A stretch of 64,000 nt of DNA from NCBI RefSeq assembly GCF_015277775.1, contig NZ_CP063849.1:5533501-5597500 (forward strand), in the 5' to 3' direction. The DNA comes from Paludibaculum fermentans. GTDB lineage: Bacteria > Acidobacteriota > Terriglobia > Bryobacterales > Bryobacteraceae. Shown in pieces: positions 31,740-40,866 of this stretch. The notes beneath the pieces are model-generated. The model was given only the letters and a program-made list of their open reading frames with translations, had not been told where the DNA came from and did no database searches. The position numbers were made by a program, and so were the translations under genes. The stretch's first letter is position 1, and the number at the start of each line of letters is the position of its first letter.

Positions 31740-33305
31740 CTACTGGAGCTTCACTTTGAGAATGGTGAGGGAGTGTTTCGGGAAGGTGTAGGTGAAGCCG
31801 TTCTTCTCGACCTTGGCGGTGTAAGTGGAGTTGGCGGGCACGATCTTCTTATCGGCTCCGAAGGTGTGGGTGGCCTTGAGGTCGTCGTAGTTCATGGTCC
31901 AGACGCCGACGGCGGACTGGATGGCGCCTTCCACGTTATCGAGGCGGGTAGCAATGTCGAGCTTCTCGCTGCGGTTCAGCACATTGACGTAGAGGGCGTT
32001 TTCCTTCGTGTTGTGAGTGACGGAGACGTCGAGGTAGCCGAGAGGCTTGCGGCCCGGGGCGGGCGTGTAGGTGGGCGAAGTGACCAGGGCGTTGAGCGAC
32101 ATGTTATTGCGCTGTTTGCCGTATTCCGCGATGGGGAAGTAGATGGGCTGGAGGAAGAGGCCCTGCTTGTTGGTGAAGATGGGGGCGATGACGTTCACGA
32201 GCTGGGCGAGGTTGGCCATCTTGACGACGTCGGCGCGGCGGATGAACGAGTTGAAGAACATGCCCATGGCGAGGGCGTCCTCGTAGTTGTAGATCTCCTC
32301 GAGACGGGTGGAGCCGGTGGCGAACTCGGTGTTGCCGCGGGCGCGATACCAGACGTTCCACTCGTCGTAGGCGATGTAGATGGGGCGGGGGTTGCGCTGC
32401 CCGGACTGAGCGGCCTGGATGAGACCGGCGACGACTTCGATGCGTTCGTCGAGATCCTGGGAGGTGGCGAGGAAGCGCTCGAAGTTGTTCTCGCGATTGC
32501 CGATATAGGTGTGTAGCGAGATGTAGTCGATTTCGCTGCGCAGGTTCTGGAGGATCTCGCGATTCCAGGCGATCCAGTCGGCGTTGGGTCCGAAGTTGGA
32601 GGAGCCGCTGGCGATCAACTGGATGGAGGAGTCGACGCGGCGCATGGCTTTAGCCGCTTCGAGGGCGAACTTGGAGTAGTCTTCGGCGTTCTTGTGGCCG
32701 AGCTGCCAGGGTCCGTCGATCTCGTTGCCGAGACCCCAGATTTTGACGCCATAGGGCTTGTCGCGGCCGTTCTTGCGGCGCTGGTCGGCCCAGTAGGTGC
32801 TGCGGGCTTCGTTGACGTACTCCACCCACTCGCGGGCTTCGTTCACGGTGCCATAGCCGGCGTTAATGCAGATGTAGGGGGTGACGCCGAGGCGTTCGCA
32901 GTATTGGAGGAACTCGTCGGTGCCGAAGCGGTTGGAGTCGAGGTCGCCCCAGGCGTGATCGGGGCGGACGGGCCGCTGATCCTTGGGCCCGATGCCGTCC
33001 TTCCAGTTGTAGCCGGAGGCGAAGTTGCCGCCGGGCCAGCGGAGGAGGGAGACGCCGAGGTTTTTGGTGGCCTCCATGACGTCTTTTCTGAAACCGCTTG
33101 CATCGGAAAGGGGGCTGCCTTCCTCGTAGATGCCGCCATAGATGCAGCGGCCGAGGTGTTCGGCGAAGTTGCCGAACATGTTGGGGTGGACTTCGCCGAC
33201 TTTGCGGTCTGTATCGATCTTGATGCGAGCCTGAGGGCTTTGGGCGTGGGCAAGCGAGAGGGTCAGGGCGAGGGCGGTAAGCGCCAGGTGCCGGGCACGA
33301 AACAT
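31740..33305 (-). CDS. Alpha-L-arabinofuranosidase, GH51, exported
   Basis: 521 residues from the ATG at 33305, with GGAGG 5 nt upstream and a signal peptide ([21 protein letters not shown]). A longer open frame to 33506 would run into the tRNA gene and is rejected. The catalytic acid/base lies in [10 protein letters not shown] (about Glu195), the nucleophile in AYDEWNVWY (about Glu316). [17 protein letters not shown] and [20 protein letters not shown] are GH51 hallmarks, and a C-terminal beta-sandwich follows. It releases arabinose from arabinan/arabinoxylan, and its export points to plant-polymer use. Confidence 0.95.
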   Translation of the reverse strand: MFRARHLALTALALTLSLAHAQSPQARIKIDTDRKVGEVHPNMFGNFAEHLGRCIYGGIYEEGSPLSDASGFRKDVMEATKNLGVSLLRWPGGNFASGYNWKDGIGPKDQRPVRPDHAWGDLDSNRFGTDEFLQYCERLGVTPYICINAGYGTVNEAREWVEYVNEARSTYWADQRRKNGRDKPYGVKIWGLGNEIDGPWQLGHKNAEDYSKFALEAAKAMRRVDSSIQLIASGSSNFGPNADWIAWNREILQNLRSEIDYISLHTYIGNRENNFERFLATSQDLDERIEVVAGLIQAAQSGQRNPRPIYIAYDEWNVWYRARGNTEFATGSTRLEEIYNYEDALAMGMFFNSFIRRADVVKMANLAQLVNVIAPIFTNKQGLFLQPIYFPIAEYGKQRNNMSLNALVTSPTYTPAPGRKPLGYLDVSVTHNTKENALYVNVLNRSEKLDIATRLDNVEGAIQSAVGVWTMNYDDLKATHTFGADKKIVPANSTYTAKVEKNGFTYTFPKHSLTILKVKLQ

Positions 33306-33460
33306 AGGGCCTCCAGAAGGACTGCGAAGATTCCTGGGTATTCTATCGAGAAAGCAGGGCAGGTGCACGGGGTTCCGAACGGGCGAAGGCGGGGTTCTCT
33401 GAAAGGGCTTCCAGCGGATTGCGGCGCGTGTCGCCGGGAATGGCTGAGGGAGAGGGAGGA

Positions 33461-33549
33461 TGGTGCCCGGGGCGGGGATCGAACCCGCACGACCCTTTCG
33501 GGTCAACGGATTTTAAGTCCGTTGCGTCTGCCAGTTTCGCCACCCGGGC
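33461..33549 (-). tRNA. tRNA-Leu (anticodon UAA)
   Basis: Read on the minus strand: acceptor arms GCCCGGG and CCCGGGC pair perfectly, discriminator A, and CCA is encoded. The anticodon stem ACGGA/TCCGT encloses loop CTTAAAA, giving anticodon TAA. The variable arm GACCCGAAAGGGTC is a long stem, as expected for a class II leucine tRNA. The T-arm GCGGGTTCGATCCCCGC is standard, and the D-arm contains TGGCGAAACTGGCAGACG. The total is 89 nt including CCA. It lies 156 nt upstream of the GH51 start on the same strand. Confidence 0.97.
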
Positions 33550-33709
33550 ATGCTGAAAAGAAAGGACTTACTGACGAAGTGCAGAACTCTTCGCTTCCAG
33601 TGTAGCGAAAACTGTGGAGGATGCCTGGAAACCTCGCGAAAGGCAGCTGCCCTGGCCGGCGCCGGCGGCACGGAGCCACTCGATTTACCCATCTAAAGAC
33701 AACTACTTG

Positions 33710-33723
33710 ATTAAGAACTTAAT
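33710..33723. promoter_or_regulatory. AT-rich palindrome upstream of the hemerythrin gene
   Basis: ATTAAG-AA-CTTAAT is a perfect palindrome centred about 55 nt before the hemerythrin ATG, in an unusually AT-rich patch between tRNA-Leu and the gene. The surrounding TTGATTAAG faintly resembles an FNR/CRP half-site (TTGAT), but the second half does not fit. It is an operator candidate, possibly redox-linked given the gene. Confidence 0.35.
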
Positions 33724-33771
33724 ATCCTCATTTGGGTCATGTTCCTTACATGTCGCGCCGATGTGAAGACA

Positions 33772-34194
33772 ATGCAAGCACAAGCCACAACCTGGTTTCC
33801 CTGGAAAGACGCCTATTCCGTTCAAGTGCCTGAGATCGATGCGCAACACAAGCGCCTGGTCGAGATCATCAACAGGCTGCAGGACGCAATGCTCCAGGGC
33901 CAGGGTAAGAACGTGATCAACTCGGTCCTGGTAGACCTGGAGGAGTATGCGAAGTACCACTTCTCCTTTGAAGAGGATTTGCTGAGGCGCCATGCGTATC
34001 CGAAGATGCTGACGCAGGAGGCCCAACACCGTAGTTTCGAGTCGAAGCTGGGCCAGTTCCGAGCGGATTACAATTCCGCCTCGATCACGATGTCGGTGAG
34101 TGTGATGGACTTCCTGAGAGACTGGCTCACCCGGCACATCATGCAGGAAGACCGGGCCTACTCGGCGCACATGGTGGCGGCGCTGGGCAAATAA
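33772..34194 (+). CDS. Bacteriohemerythrin
   Basis: 140 residues from the ATG at 33772, which has GAAG upstream; the in-frame ATG at 33739 has none. The diiron ligand set is complete: His in DAQHKRLVEIIN (about 26), HFSFEE (H-x-x-x-E, about 63-67), His in QHRSFESK (about 83), and HIMQED (H-x-x-x-x-D, about 124-129). The start WKDAYSVQVPEIDAQH is the standard family opening. It is a single-domain O2-binding or O2-sensing protein, useful at oxic/microoxic interfaces. Confidence 0.95.
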   Translation: MQAQATTWFPWKDAYSVQVPEIDAQHKRLVEIINRLQDAMLQGQGKNVINSVLVDLEEYAKYHFSFEEDLLRRHAYPKMLTQEAQHRSFESKLGQFRADYNSASITMSVSVMDFLRDWLTRHIMQEDRAYSAHMVAALGK

Positions 34195-34461
34195 GCGCGC
34201 GATCGTAGGCAGTTGCCTCCGGCCTGACCGGTTTTTGGGGTCCCTTACGTGGACAGGCCTTGCGGGGTTCCTGACGCGATGCTCTGATGGAGCGGCCATC
34301 CGCCGCCCAGCGAATCGACATCGGGTAACTCCACCGCTGCGAGCAGGACGTACCAGTCCTCTGGTAGTCAAAGTTTGGAGATACCGGATCGACCTCCGCC
34401 GACGTCCAATGTAACGGATAATGAAAGTATCCGACATTGCCTGGAAAGGGACCCACCCCAC

Positions 34462-36345
34462 ATGAAGCAGAGCTGCGCGGCGATTCTGTGCGCCGTGTCA
34501 CTGGTTATCCCGGTCTGGGCGCAGAGTGCGCCACCCGTTCGAGCCACATCGGTCCACTCGCCTTACGGCGAGGCGCCCACGCTGCCGAAGACGATCATGG
34601 ACCGGCCGAAAGCCGGCCCTGTGGCCATTATGCGCGCCTCGGAAGTGAAGGCGGGCATGCAAGGCGTGGCCTGGACTGTGTTCCAGGGCACAGTGCCTGA
34701 AGCGATTCCGGTGGAGATCATTGGTCCATGGAAGAACGCCTGGGGTCCGCGGCAGGACGTGATTCTCGCCAAGTTGGGCGGCAAGGCGGCTAAAACGAAC
34801 GTAGCCGGCGGCATGAGCGGCAGCCCTGTCTATATTGATGGAAAGCTGGTGGGCGCCATTGCCCTGCGCATCAGTGTGTTCTCGCCGGACGCCATCTGCG
34901 GAATCACCCCGATTGAGCAGATGCTGGAGATCAACTCGATCGACGAGACCCGGCCATCGAATCCGAAGTCGCCGCAGCAACCCACGGCGCGCGCGGAACT
35001 GACCCCGCCGGCATCGCTGCTGGATCCATCCGCGCGCCTGGTGCAGATCGACACGCCGCTGACCTTCAGCGGCTTCAACGAAGCGACGCTGCGCGAGTTC
35101 AAACCGTACTTTGACCAGATGGGGATCACCGCTGTCCAGGGCGGCGCTGCCGGCGCCGTGACCTCCTCGAAGCCAGCCGCCGGGTGGAAAGACGCCCTGC
35201 AGCCGGGCGAAGCGATCGCGGGCGTGCTGGTTTCCGGTGACATGAGCATCACCGGCCTGGGCACGGTCACTTATAACGACGGCAAGCGGGTGCTGGGCTT
35301 CGGACACAGCTTCTTCAACCTGGGTCCGCTGAGCATGCCGATGAGCAAGGGCGAAGTGCTGATGGTGCTGAGTTCCGCCTTCCAGCCGAACAAGTTCGCG
35401 AATGCCACCGAGATCGCCGGAGCGCTGCATCAGGACCGGCACTCGGGCATCATGGGGGAACTGGGCGCGGCGGCCACGACGATTCCGGTGGATTTGAAGG
35501 TGCGGGTGCAGCCTGTGCCGGGCGGCCCGGTGATCGAGAAGAAGTACCACTTCGATGCGTTCATTCACCCAAAGTGGACCCCGTTCCTGATGATGCTGAC
35601 GACGTTCAATACGCTCAACGACATCAACTCGTCGGCGGCGGATGACGCGACGTTCAAGCTCGAGGGGAAGGTGGAGTTCGACGGCCTGGAGACGCTGCAG
35701 GCCAGCACGATGGTGGTGAGTGGGGACGGCCCCATGCCCGCTCCGATGCAGCTGGGTTCCTGGTGGGCCGAGAAGTTCAGCCGGTTGTTCTCGAACCCGC
35801 GCGAGATTCCGAAGGTAAAGCATGTGGAACTCGTGGTAGAGATGCAGGCGGAGCGCAGGGTGACGACCGTGGAGAGCGCCTGGCTGGACAACTCAGATAT
35901 CTCGCCGGGCGGTGAGTTGACGGGCAAAGTGGCGTTACGGCCATGGCGCGGCGAGCGTGTGCTGCGCGAGTTCAAGGTGAAGGTGCCTGAGAGCATCACG
36001 CGCGGCGATCACCGGCTGCTTTTGAGCGACTCCGACACGCTGAACCGCACGCAACTCATGGCGGGCATGTCGAACCGGACACTCGACCTGACGCAGACGG
36101 TGTCGCTGATCAATCAGGAACGGTCAAACGATAAGCTGTATGTCTCGCTGGTGGATCCGCGGCCGACGGTTTATGCCGACGACCGGGCGCTGGCCGATGT
36201 ACCGACCTCGGTGTTGAATGTAATGCAGTCCGGAAGGGGCGGACGCCCGATGGCGGCGACCGCGGAAACAGCGCACCTGGTGGAATCGATTCCGCTCGAT
36301 CAGGTTGTCAGCGGCAACGCCGCTCTGCGCTTCACGGTGAAGTAG
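34462..36345 (+). CDS. Exported SpoIVB/S55-family peptidase-like protein
   Basis: 627 residues from the ATG at 34462, with a signal peptide (MKQSCAAILCAVSLVIPVWA). The S55 signature GGMSGSPVYIDGKLVGAIAL (about residues 116-135) carries the candidate nucleophile Ser. KAGMQGVAWTVFQGTVPEAI before it is the usual S55 entry, and a His-containing VLGFGHSFFNLG follows at about 276-287. A C-terminal beta-rich part of about 250 residues has no clear domain. In Bacillus SpoIVB the catalytic His precedes the Ser; here the order is reversed. The family acts in sporulation signalling in Firmicutes, but non-sporulating Acidobacteria have it too. It shares an operon with the propeller protein 19 nt downstream. 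Confidence 0.8.
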   Translation: MKQSCAAILCAVSLVIPVWAQSAPPVRATSVHSPYGEAPTLPKTIMDRPKAGPVAIMRASEVKAGMQGVAWTVFQGTVPEAIPVEIIGPWKNAWGPRQDVILAKLGGKAAKTNVAGGMSGSPVYIDGKLVGAIALRISVFSPDAICGITPIEQMLEINSIDETRPSNPKSPQQPTARAELTPPASLLDPSARLVQIDTPLTFSGFNEATLREFKPYFDQMGITAVQGGAAGAVTSSKPAAGWKDALQPGEAIAGVLVSGDMSITGLGTVTYNDGKRVLGFGHSFFNLGPLSMPMSKGEVLMVLSSAFQPNKFANATEIAGALHQDRHSGIMGELGAAATTIPVDLKVRVQPVPGGPVIEKKYHFDAFIHPKWTPFLMMLTTFNTLNDINSSAADDATFKLEGKVEFDGLETLQASTMVVSGDGPMPAPMQLGSWWAEKFSRLFSNPREIPKVKHVELVVEMQAERRVTTVESAWLDNSDISPGGELTGKVALRPWRGERVLREFKVKVPESITRGDHRLLLSDSDTLNRTQLMAGMSNRTLDLTQTVSLINQERSNDKLYVSLVDPRPTVYADDRALADVPTSVLNVMQSGRGGRPMAATAETAHLVESIPLDQVVSGNAALRFTVK

Positions 36346-36364
36346 AAAGCCTCAGAACGAACAC

Positions 36365-38551
36365 ATGAAGATCAGATTCTGGATATTGCCCGCGGCGCTG
36401 GCCGCTGTCTCTGCGTTTGCCGTTGAGACGAAGACCTGGACGCAGAGTGAATCGGCGGAGTTTGAGAAGGGCAAGCTGAAAGGGCTGGCACTCTCGAGCG
36501 AGGGCCGGCTGAGCCTGGCGCCGACGTGGAAAGAGATCTTTGATGCCGGTGTGCCACACCTGTGGTGCGCCGTCGCCAACGGAAAAGGGGAAGTGTTCGC
36601 GGGGGGCGCCGACGGCAAGGTGTTCGCCATCAATGCGCAGGGCAAGGGGCGGACGCTGGCCACGCTGGAAGGCGGCGCCGTCTACGCTCTGGCCGCGGGC
36701 ACGAAGAACGACGTGTATGCCGCGGTCTCGCCCGAGGCGAAGATCTACCGTATCGAGAGCGATGGTAAGTCGACGCTCTTCTCCACCCTCAAAGCGGGCT
36801 ATGTGTGGGCGTTGGTGCCCGCGGCAGGCGGCGGTTTCTATGCGGCCACGGGCAATCCGGGCCAGATCCAGAAGATTGGGACGGATGGGAAAGCCACCGT
36901 GTTCTTCGACGCCGGCGAGACGCATGTGCGGTCGCTGGCGATGGACAGCAAGGGCAACCTGATCGCGGGCACGGAACCGGGCGGCCTGGTGTTGCGCGTG
37001 GGTCCGGATGGCACTGGCTTCGTTTTGTACCAGACGTCGAAGCGGGAAGTGACGGCGGTGGTGGCCGGCCAGGATGGCGCGATCTATGCGGCTGCTTCCG
37101 GCACGCGGTCGGCCGTCCCGATGGTTACACCGGTTGCTCCGGCGCCTGCACCGGCAGCAGCGGCCGCGGCGGGTGGAGGCGTCCAGATCCAGATTGGCGG
37201 TGGAGCCCGCCCCCAGGCGGCCGCGCCACCAAGCATCGGAGTCGCCTCGGCTCCGGGCAACAGCGAAATCTACCGGATTGCGGCCGATGGCGAGCCGCGG
37301 CGGATCTGGTCGAACTCCCTGCTCACCGTCTATGCGCTGGCTTTCGATAAGAATGGAAAGCTGCTGGCCGGTACGGGCAACATGGGCCGCATCTATCGCA
37401 TCGATACCGATTTCACGTTCACGCGGCTGGTGGATAGCGAACCGCAGCAGGTGACGGCGATGGCTGCGGGTCCAGGCGGCGCCGTGATTGCGGTGACCGC
37501 GAACCCGGCCAAGGTGTTCCAACTGGGACCGACGCTCGAGCGGACCGGCAGCATCGAGAGCGAACTCTTCGACGCGGGCAGCTTCACCTATTGGGGCCGG
37601 CTACGGAATGAGTCGGAGCTGAATGGCGGCAAGATCAGCGTGGAAGCCCACAGCGGCAACCTGGATCGCGCCGAGAAGAATTGGAGCCCGTGGGCTGCGG
37701 TGGATGCCGCGGCGGGTTCGCGAGTGTCAGCCCCGCCGGCGCGGTTCCTGGGTTGGCGCGCGACGCTGACCGCTGCTCCCGATGGACGGTCGCCGGTGCT
37801 GAAGTTGGTGGAGGCCGCGTATCAGGCGAAGAACGTGGCTCCGGTGTTGGAGGCGGTGGAAGTGACTCCGGCAAACTACAAGTTCCCGACCTCGTCTTCC
37901 TCGCTGACGGCGTCCTCCTCTCTCTCGCTGCCCCCGATTGGCCAGTCGCGGCGGCCGTCTTCTTCCTCAGCGACGGACACCGGCGCGGGTGCAGCCACAC
38001 TGAGTTTTGAAAAAGGAACCCTGGGCGCACGCTGGCGTGCCCACGATGCCAACGGGGACACGCTGGAGTACAAGGTGGAGATCCGCGGCGCGGAAGAGCG
38101 CGAATGGAAGCTGCTGAAGGAGAAGGTGAAAGACGCTCGGCTGAACTGGGATTCGACGGCCTTCGCGGATGGGCGCTACCAGCTGCGGGTGACGGCCACG
38201 GACGATACGGACAACTATCCGGGGCAGGGACTCACCACGGTGATGGAGAGCGAGGAGTTCGTCATCGACAACACACCGCCGCAGATCGAAGGCTTGACGG
38301 CCCGGGTCGACGGCGGCAAGCTGCGGATCCAATTCAAGGCGACTGACGCACTGAACTCACTGCAGTTCGCCGAGTATTCGGTGAACGGCGGCGAGTGGAT
38401 CTCGGCCAAGCCGACGACGCAGATCACGGACTCGCCCGCCCACGAGTACAATCTCGAGGCGGAGAAGCCGGCGGGGACGGAATTCACCGTGGCCGTGAAG
38501 GTCGCGGATGAGAACGACAACCTGGCCGTGCGCAAGGTGACGATCCACTAA
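36365..38551 (+). CDS. Exported beta-propeller plus Ig/fibronectin-like protein
   Basis: 728 residues with a signal peptide (MKIRFWILPAALAAVSAFA). Residues about 55-390 are a propeller with repeats such as GEVFAGGADGKVFAIN, DVYAAVSPEAKIYRIES and GKLLAGTGNMGRIYRID. An Ala/Pro-rich loop (about 255-300) interrupts it. A beta-sandwich follows (about 395-500), a serine-rich linker (about 510-545, SSSSLTASSSLSLPP), and a final pair of Ig/fibronectin-like domains (HDANGDTLEYKVEIRGAEE, TATDDTDNYPGQG, FVIDNTPPQIEGL). There is no catalytic signature. As the partner of the S55 protein it could be substrate, scaffold or surface adhesin. A terminator follows. Confidence 0.8.
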   Translation: MKIRFWILPAALAAVSAFAVETKTWTQSESAEFEKGKLKGLALSSEGRLSLAPTWKEIFDAGVPHLWCAVANGKGEVFAGGADGKVFAINAQGKGRTLATLEGGAVYALAAGTKNDVYAAVSPEAKIYRIESDGKSTLFSTLKAGYVWALVPAAGGGFYAATGNPGQIQKIGTDGKATVFFDAGETHVRSLAMDSKGNLIAGTEPGGLVLRVGPDGTGFVLYQTSKREVTAVVAGQDGAIYAAASGTRSAVPMVTPVAPAPAPAAAAAAGGGVQIQIGGGARPQAAAPPSIGVASAPGNSEIYRIAADGEPRRIWSNSLLTVYALAFDKNGKLLAGTGNMGRIYRIDTDFTFTRLVDSEPQQVTAMAAGPGGAVIAVTANPAKVFQLGPTLERTGSIESELFDAGSFTYWGRLRNESELNGGKISVEAHSGNLDRAEKNWSPWAAVDAAAGSRVSAPPARFLGWRATLTAAPDGRSPVLKLVEAAYQAKNVAPVLEAVEVTPANYKFPTSSSSLTASSSLSLPPIGQSRRPSSSSATDTGAGAATLSFEKGTLGARWRAHDANGDTLEYKVEIRGAEEREWKLLKEKVKDARLNWDSTAFADGRYQLRVTATDDTDNYPGQGLTTVMESEEFVIDNTPPQIEGLTARVDGGKLRIQFKATDALNSLQFAEYSVNGGEWISAKPTTQITDSPAHEYNLEAEKPAGTEFTVAVKVADENDNLAVRKVTIH

Positions 38552-38581
38552 GCTCGCTTCCACAAGTCCGACGTTTGGCTG

Positions 38582-38610
38582 CCGCCGGTGCCCTCAGCGC
38601 CGGCGGTTTT
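38582..38610 (+). terminator. Factor-independent terminator after the S55/propeller operon
   Basis: CCGCCGG (38582-38588) pairs with CCGGCGG (38600-38606); the inner GC pairs extend the stem. TTTT and then GCTTT follow. It lies 30 nt after the propeller stop. Confidence 0.8.
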
Positions 38611-38650
38611 GCTTTCTGAGCGTCGGGTTGGACGGGTGCGCCCACTGAAG

Positions 38651-38695
38651 TCTGAAATTTCAGATTGGCGGCACTCAGACGCGCCGATGTAAAAT
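38651..38695 (+). promoter_or_regulatory. Perfect palindromic operator and promoter of the sugar-acid operon
   Basis: TCTGAAATTTCAGA (38651-38664) is a perfect 14-bp palindrome directly followed by a -35-like TTGGCG (38665-38670) and, after 19 nt, a -10-like TAAAAT (38690-38695). The -10 ends 6 nt before the ATG at 38702, and no Shine-Dalgarno sequence is visible, so the transcript may be leaderless. The palindrome is of the size bound by GntR/IclR/LacI-type sugar regulators; no regulator gene is adjacent. Confidence 0.55.
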
Positions 38696-38701
38696 GCACG
38701 C

Positions 38702-39613
38702 ATGCCGCAGCTTGCCGGAGTCTTCCCGATTCTCGCCACCACGTTTCGTGACGATGGGTCATTGGACATGGAAAGCCAACTTCGCCTGGTGCGCCATCTG
38801 CTGGCCGCGGGCGCACACGGGTTCGGGCTTTTCGGCAATGCCAGTGAAGGCTACACGCTGACGGCCGCTGAGCGCCGCGAGATCCTGCAAGCCGTGGTGC
38901 GGGAAGTGGACGGCCGGGTGCCGCTTGTCGTCAGTTCCGGCCACACGGGCACGGCGGCGGCGGTCGAACTAGGCAGGCAGGCCGAGGACATGGGCGCGGC
39001 GGGCCTGATGGTGCTGCCGCCCTACCTGATGAAGACCGACGGCGAAGGGCTGCTGCATTACTACGGCGAGGTCGGCCGGGCGGTGAAGATCCCGGTGATG
39101 GTGCAGGATGCGCCGCTGATGACGCAGGTGGCGATGCCGCCTCCGCTGCTGGCGCGCATGGTGAACGAGACGCCGAATGTCTGCTACGCCAAAGTGGAGG
39201 CGCCGCCGACCGCGACCAAGACCACGTCGGTGGTGAAGGCAAGCGGCGGAGCCATAACGGTCTTCGGCGGCTTGAACGGGCTGTTCATGATCGAGGAGAT
39301 GCAGCGCGGCGCGCGCGGCGTGATGCCGGGCAGCGACCTGACGGCGCAGTTCGTCGCCATCTGGAATGCCGTGGAGAGCGGCCACCTGCGTGAAGCCTGG
39401 CGCGTGTTCACCCAGGCGCTGCCCCTGATCCGGTTTGAACTGCAGCCCGGACTGGGCGTCTCCGCAATGAAACACAATCTGGTGGCGCGGGGGGTGATTG
39501 CCAGCGCGTTTGTCCGGCATCCCACTTCGTCCCTCACACGCGAAAGCCTGGGGGAGCTGGAATTCCTGCGGGAATGGGTGACCGCTGACCCGCAAACGAC
39601 CGTGGACGCCTGA
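38702..39613 (+). CDS. Dihydrodipicolinate synthase-family lyase/dehydratase (sugar-acid catabolism)
   Basis: 303 residues, a TIM barrel of the DHDPS/NAL type. The Schiff-base Lys is in NVCYAKVEAPPT (about 162). FGNASEGYTLTAAERREIL replaces the usual G-x-T-G-E carboxylate loop. VMVQDAPLM replaces the Y-N-x-P motif, so the catalytic Tyr of true DapA and NanA is Gln. It is therefore unlikely to be dihydrodipicolinate synthase. The neighbours (ACS-type transporter and enolase-superfamily dehydratase) point to a 2-keto-3-deoxy-sugar-acid aldolase or dehydratase. It is the first gene of the operon. Confidence 0.85.
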   Translation: MPQLAGVFPILATTFRDDGSLDMESQLRLVRHLLAAGAHGFGLFGNASEGYTLTAAERREILQAVVREVDGRVPLVVSSGHTGTAAAVELGRQAEDMGAAGLMVLPPYLMKTDGEGLLHYYGEVGRAVKIPVMVQDAPLMTQVAMPPPLLARMVNETPNVCYAKVEAPPTATKTTSVVKASGGAITVFGGLNGLFMIEEMQRGARGVMPGSDLTAQFVAIWNAVESGHLREAWRVFTQALPLIRFELQPGLGVSAMKHNLVARGVIASAFVRHPTSSLTRESLGELEFLREWVTADPQTTVDA

Positions 39614-39630
39614 CCCGGCGGCACCTCGCC

Positions 39631-40866
39631 ATGCGCATCCGGCATTTGCGTTGGTACATTGCCGCGCTGCTGTTCGCCGCCTCGATGATCAATTACATCG
39701 ACAGGCAGGCGCTCTCCGTCGTCGCACCGATTCTCACGCGCGAGCTGCACCTGTCGCCGATGCAGTATGCGGGCATTCTCCAGTGGTTCCTCTACGCATA
39801 CACCATCACCTATGTGATCAACGGCTGGGTAGTGGACCGCTGGGGCACGCGGCGCTCGATGGCGGTCTTCATGGCCTGGTGGTCCGCCAGCAACATGGCG
39901 CATGCGCTGGCCTCCGGCGCCGGTTCGCTTTCGGCCTTCCGCTGCCTTTTGGGGATGGGCGAATCTGGCAGCTTCATGGCCTCGATCAAGGTGGCCTCGG
40001 AGTGGTTTCCGGCGAAGGACCGCGCGGTGGTGAATGGCCTGGTCAACGCGGGAGCAGCGGCCGGCGCGGTGGTGGCGCCGCCTCTTGTCGTCTGGCTGGC
40101 CACGCAGTATGGCTGGCGCTTTGCCTTCGTGGCGACTGGCGCCACCGGGTTCGTATGGCTGATTGCCTGGCTGGCACTGTATGAACTGCCGGAGCGGCAC
40201 AAGCGGATCACGGCGGAGGAACTGGCGCTGATTCAGGCTCCGGCTCCTGCGGCTCCCGTGCAGGCGAAGGGGTATCTGCAACTGCTGGCGCTGCGACAGA
40301 CCTGGGCTCTGCTGGGCGCGCGGTTTCTGTCCGATCCCGTCTGGTGGTTCTACCTGTTCTGGCTGCCGAAGTACCTGGTGGAGCACCGCGGGTTCACGCT
40401 GCTCCAAATGGGTGTCCTGGCGTGGCTGCCATACCTTTGCGCCGACCTTGGTTCTGTAGCGGGCGGGCTCGTTTCCGGCGCCCTGATCCAACGCGGCTGG
40501 GCGGCGGGACGGGCACGGAGGGCCGTCATGCTGCCTTGCGCGTTGTCGATGCCGTTGAGCATCGCAGTAGCGCTTACGCCTTCGTCCGGGGTCGCCATCG
40601 CACTTATCTGCGTCGTGCTGTTTGCGCACATGGCCTGGCGAACGAATCTGACCACGATGACGAATGATCTGTATCCACGCGCGCTGGTCGGGTCGGTTTC
40701 GGGGCTGATCGCCTTCGGCACAGGGCTGGGCGGAGCGTTGTTCACGAACCTGACCGGCCACCTGGTGGAACGCTACTCCTATACGTCCGTCTTCTACATC
40801 ATGGGCTTCCTGCACCCGGCGGCGCTGCTACTGTTGGGTGTACTTCTGAAGAAGAGGCGTGAATGA
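39631..40866 (+). CDS. MFS transporter, anion:cation symporter (hexuronate/galactonate) type
   Basis: 411 residues, 12 hydrophobic segments. The ACS-family opening MINYIDRQALSVVAPIL (about residues 19-35) and VDRWGTRRSMAVFMAWWS (about 68-85) are diagnostic of ExuT/GudP/DgoT-like sugar-acid symporters. AGAAAGAVVAPPLVVWLA near residue 140 is another family motif. It probably imports the sugar acid broken down by the flanking enzymes. It starts 17 nt after the lyase stop and overlaps the next gene by ATGA. Confidence 0.92.
   Translation: MRIRHLRWYIAALLFAASMINYIDRQALSVVAPILTRELHLSPMQYAGILQWFLYAYTITYVINGWVVDRWGTRRSMAVFMAWWSASNMAHALASGAGSLSAFRCLLGMGESGSFMASIKVASEWFPAKDRAVVNGLVNAGAAAGAVVAPPLVVWLATQYGWRFAFVATGATGFVWLIAWLALYELPERHKRITAEELALIQAPAPAAPVQAKGYLQLLALRQTWALLGARFLSDPVWWFYLFWLPKYLVEHRGFTLLQMGVLAWLPYLCADLGSVAGGLVSGALIQRGWAAGRARRAVMLPCALSMPLSIAVALTPSSGVAIALICVVLFAHMAWRTNLTTMTNDLYPRALVGSVSGLIAFGTGLGGALFTNLTGHLVERYSYTSVFYIMGFLHPAALLLLGVLLKKRRE

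Noticed and set aside
31740-33506. Longer GH51 start at 33506
   Set aside because: The extension would translate part of tRNA-Leu; the ATG at 33305 has GGAGG and a signal peptide.
37885-37990. Serine-rich repeat in the exported propeller protein
   Set aside because: It looks like a low-complexity linker between domains, not a DNA repeat array or mobile element.
39184-40815. 543-codon minus-strand ORF opposite the lyase and MFS genes
   Set aside because: Arg/His/Gln-rich shadow; plus-strand lyase and transporter motifs are complete.
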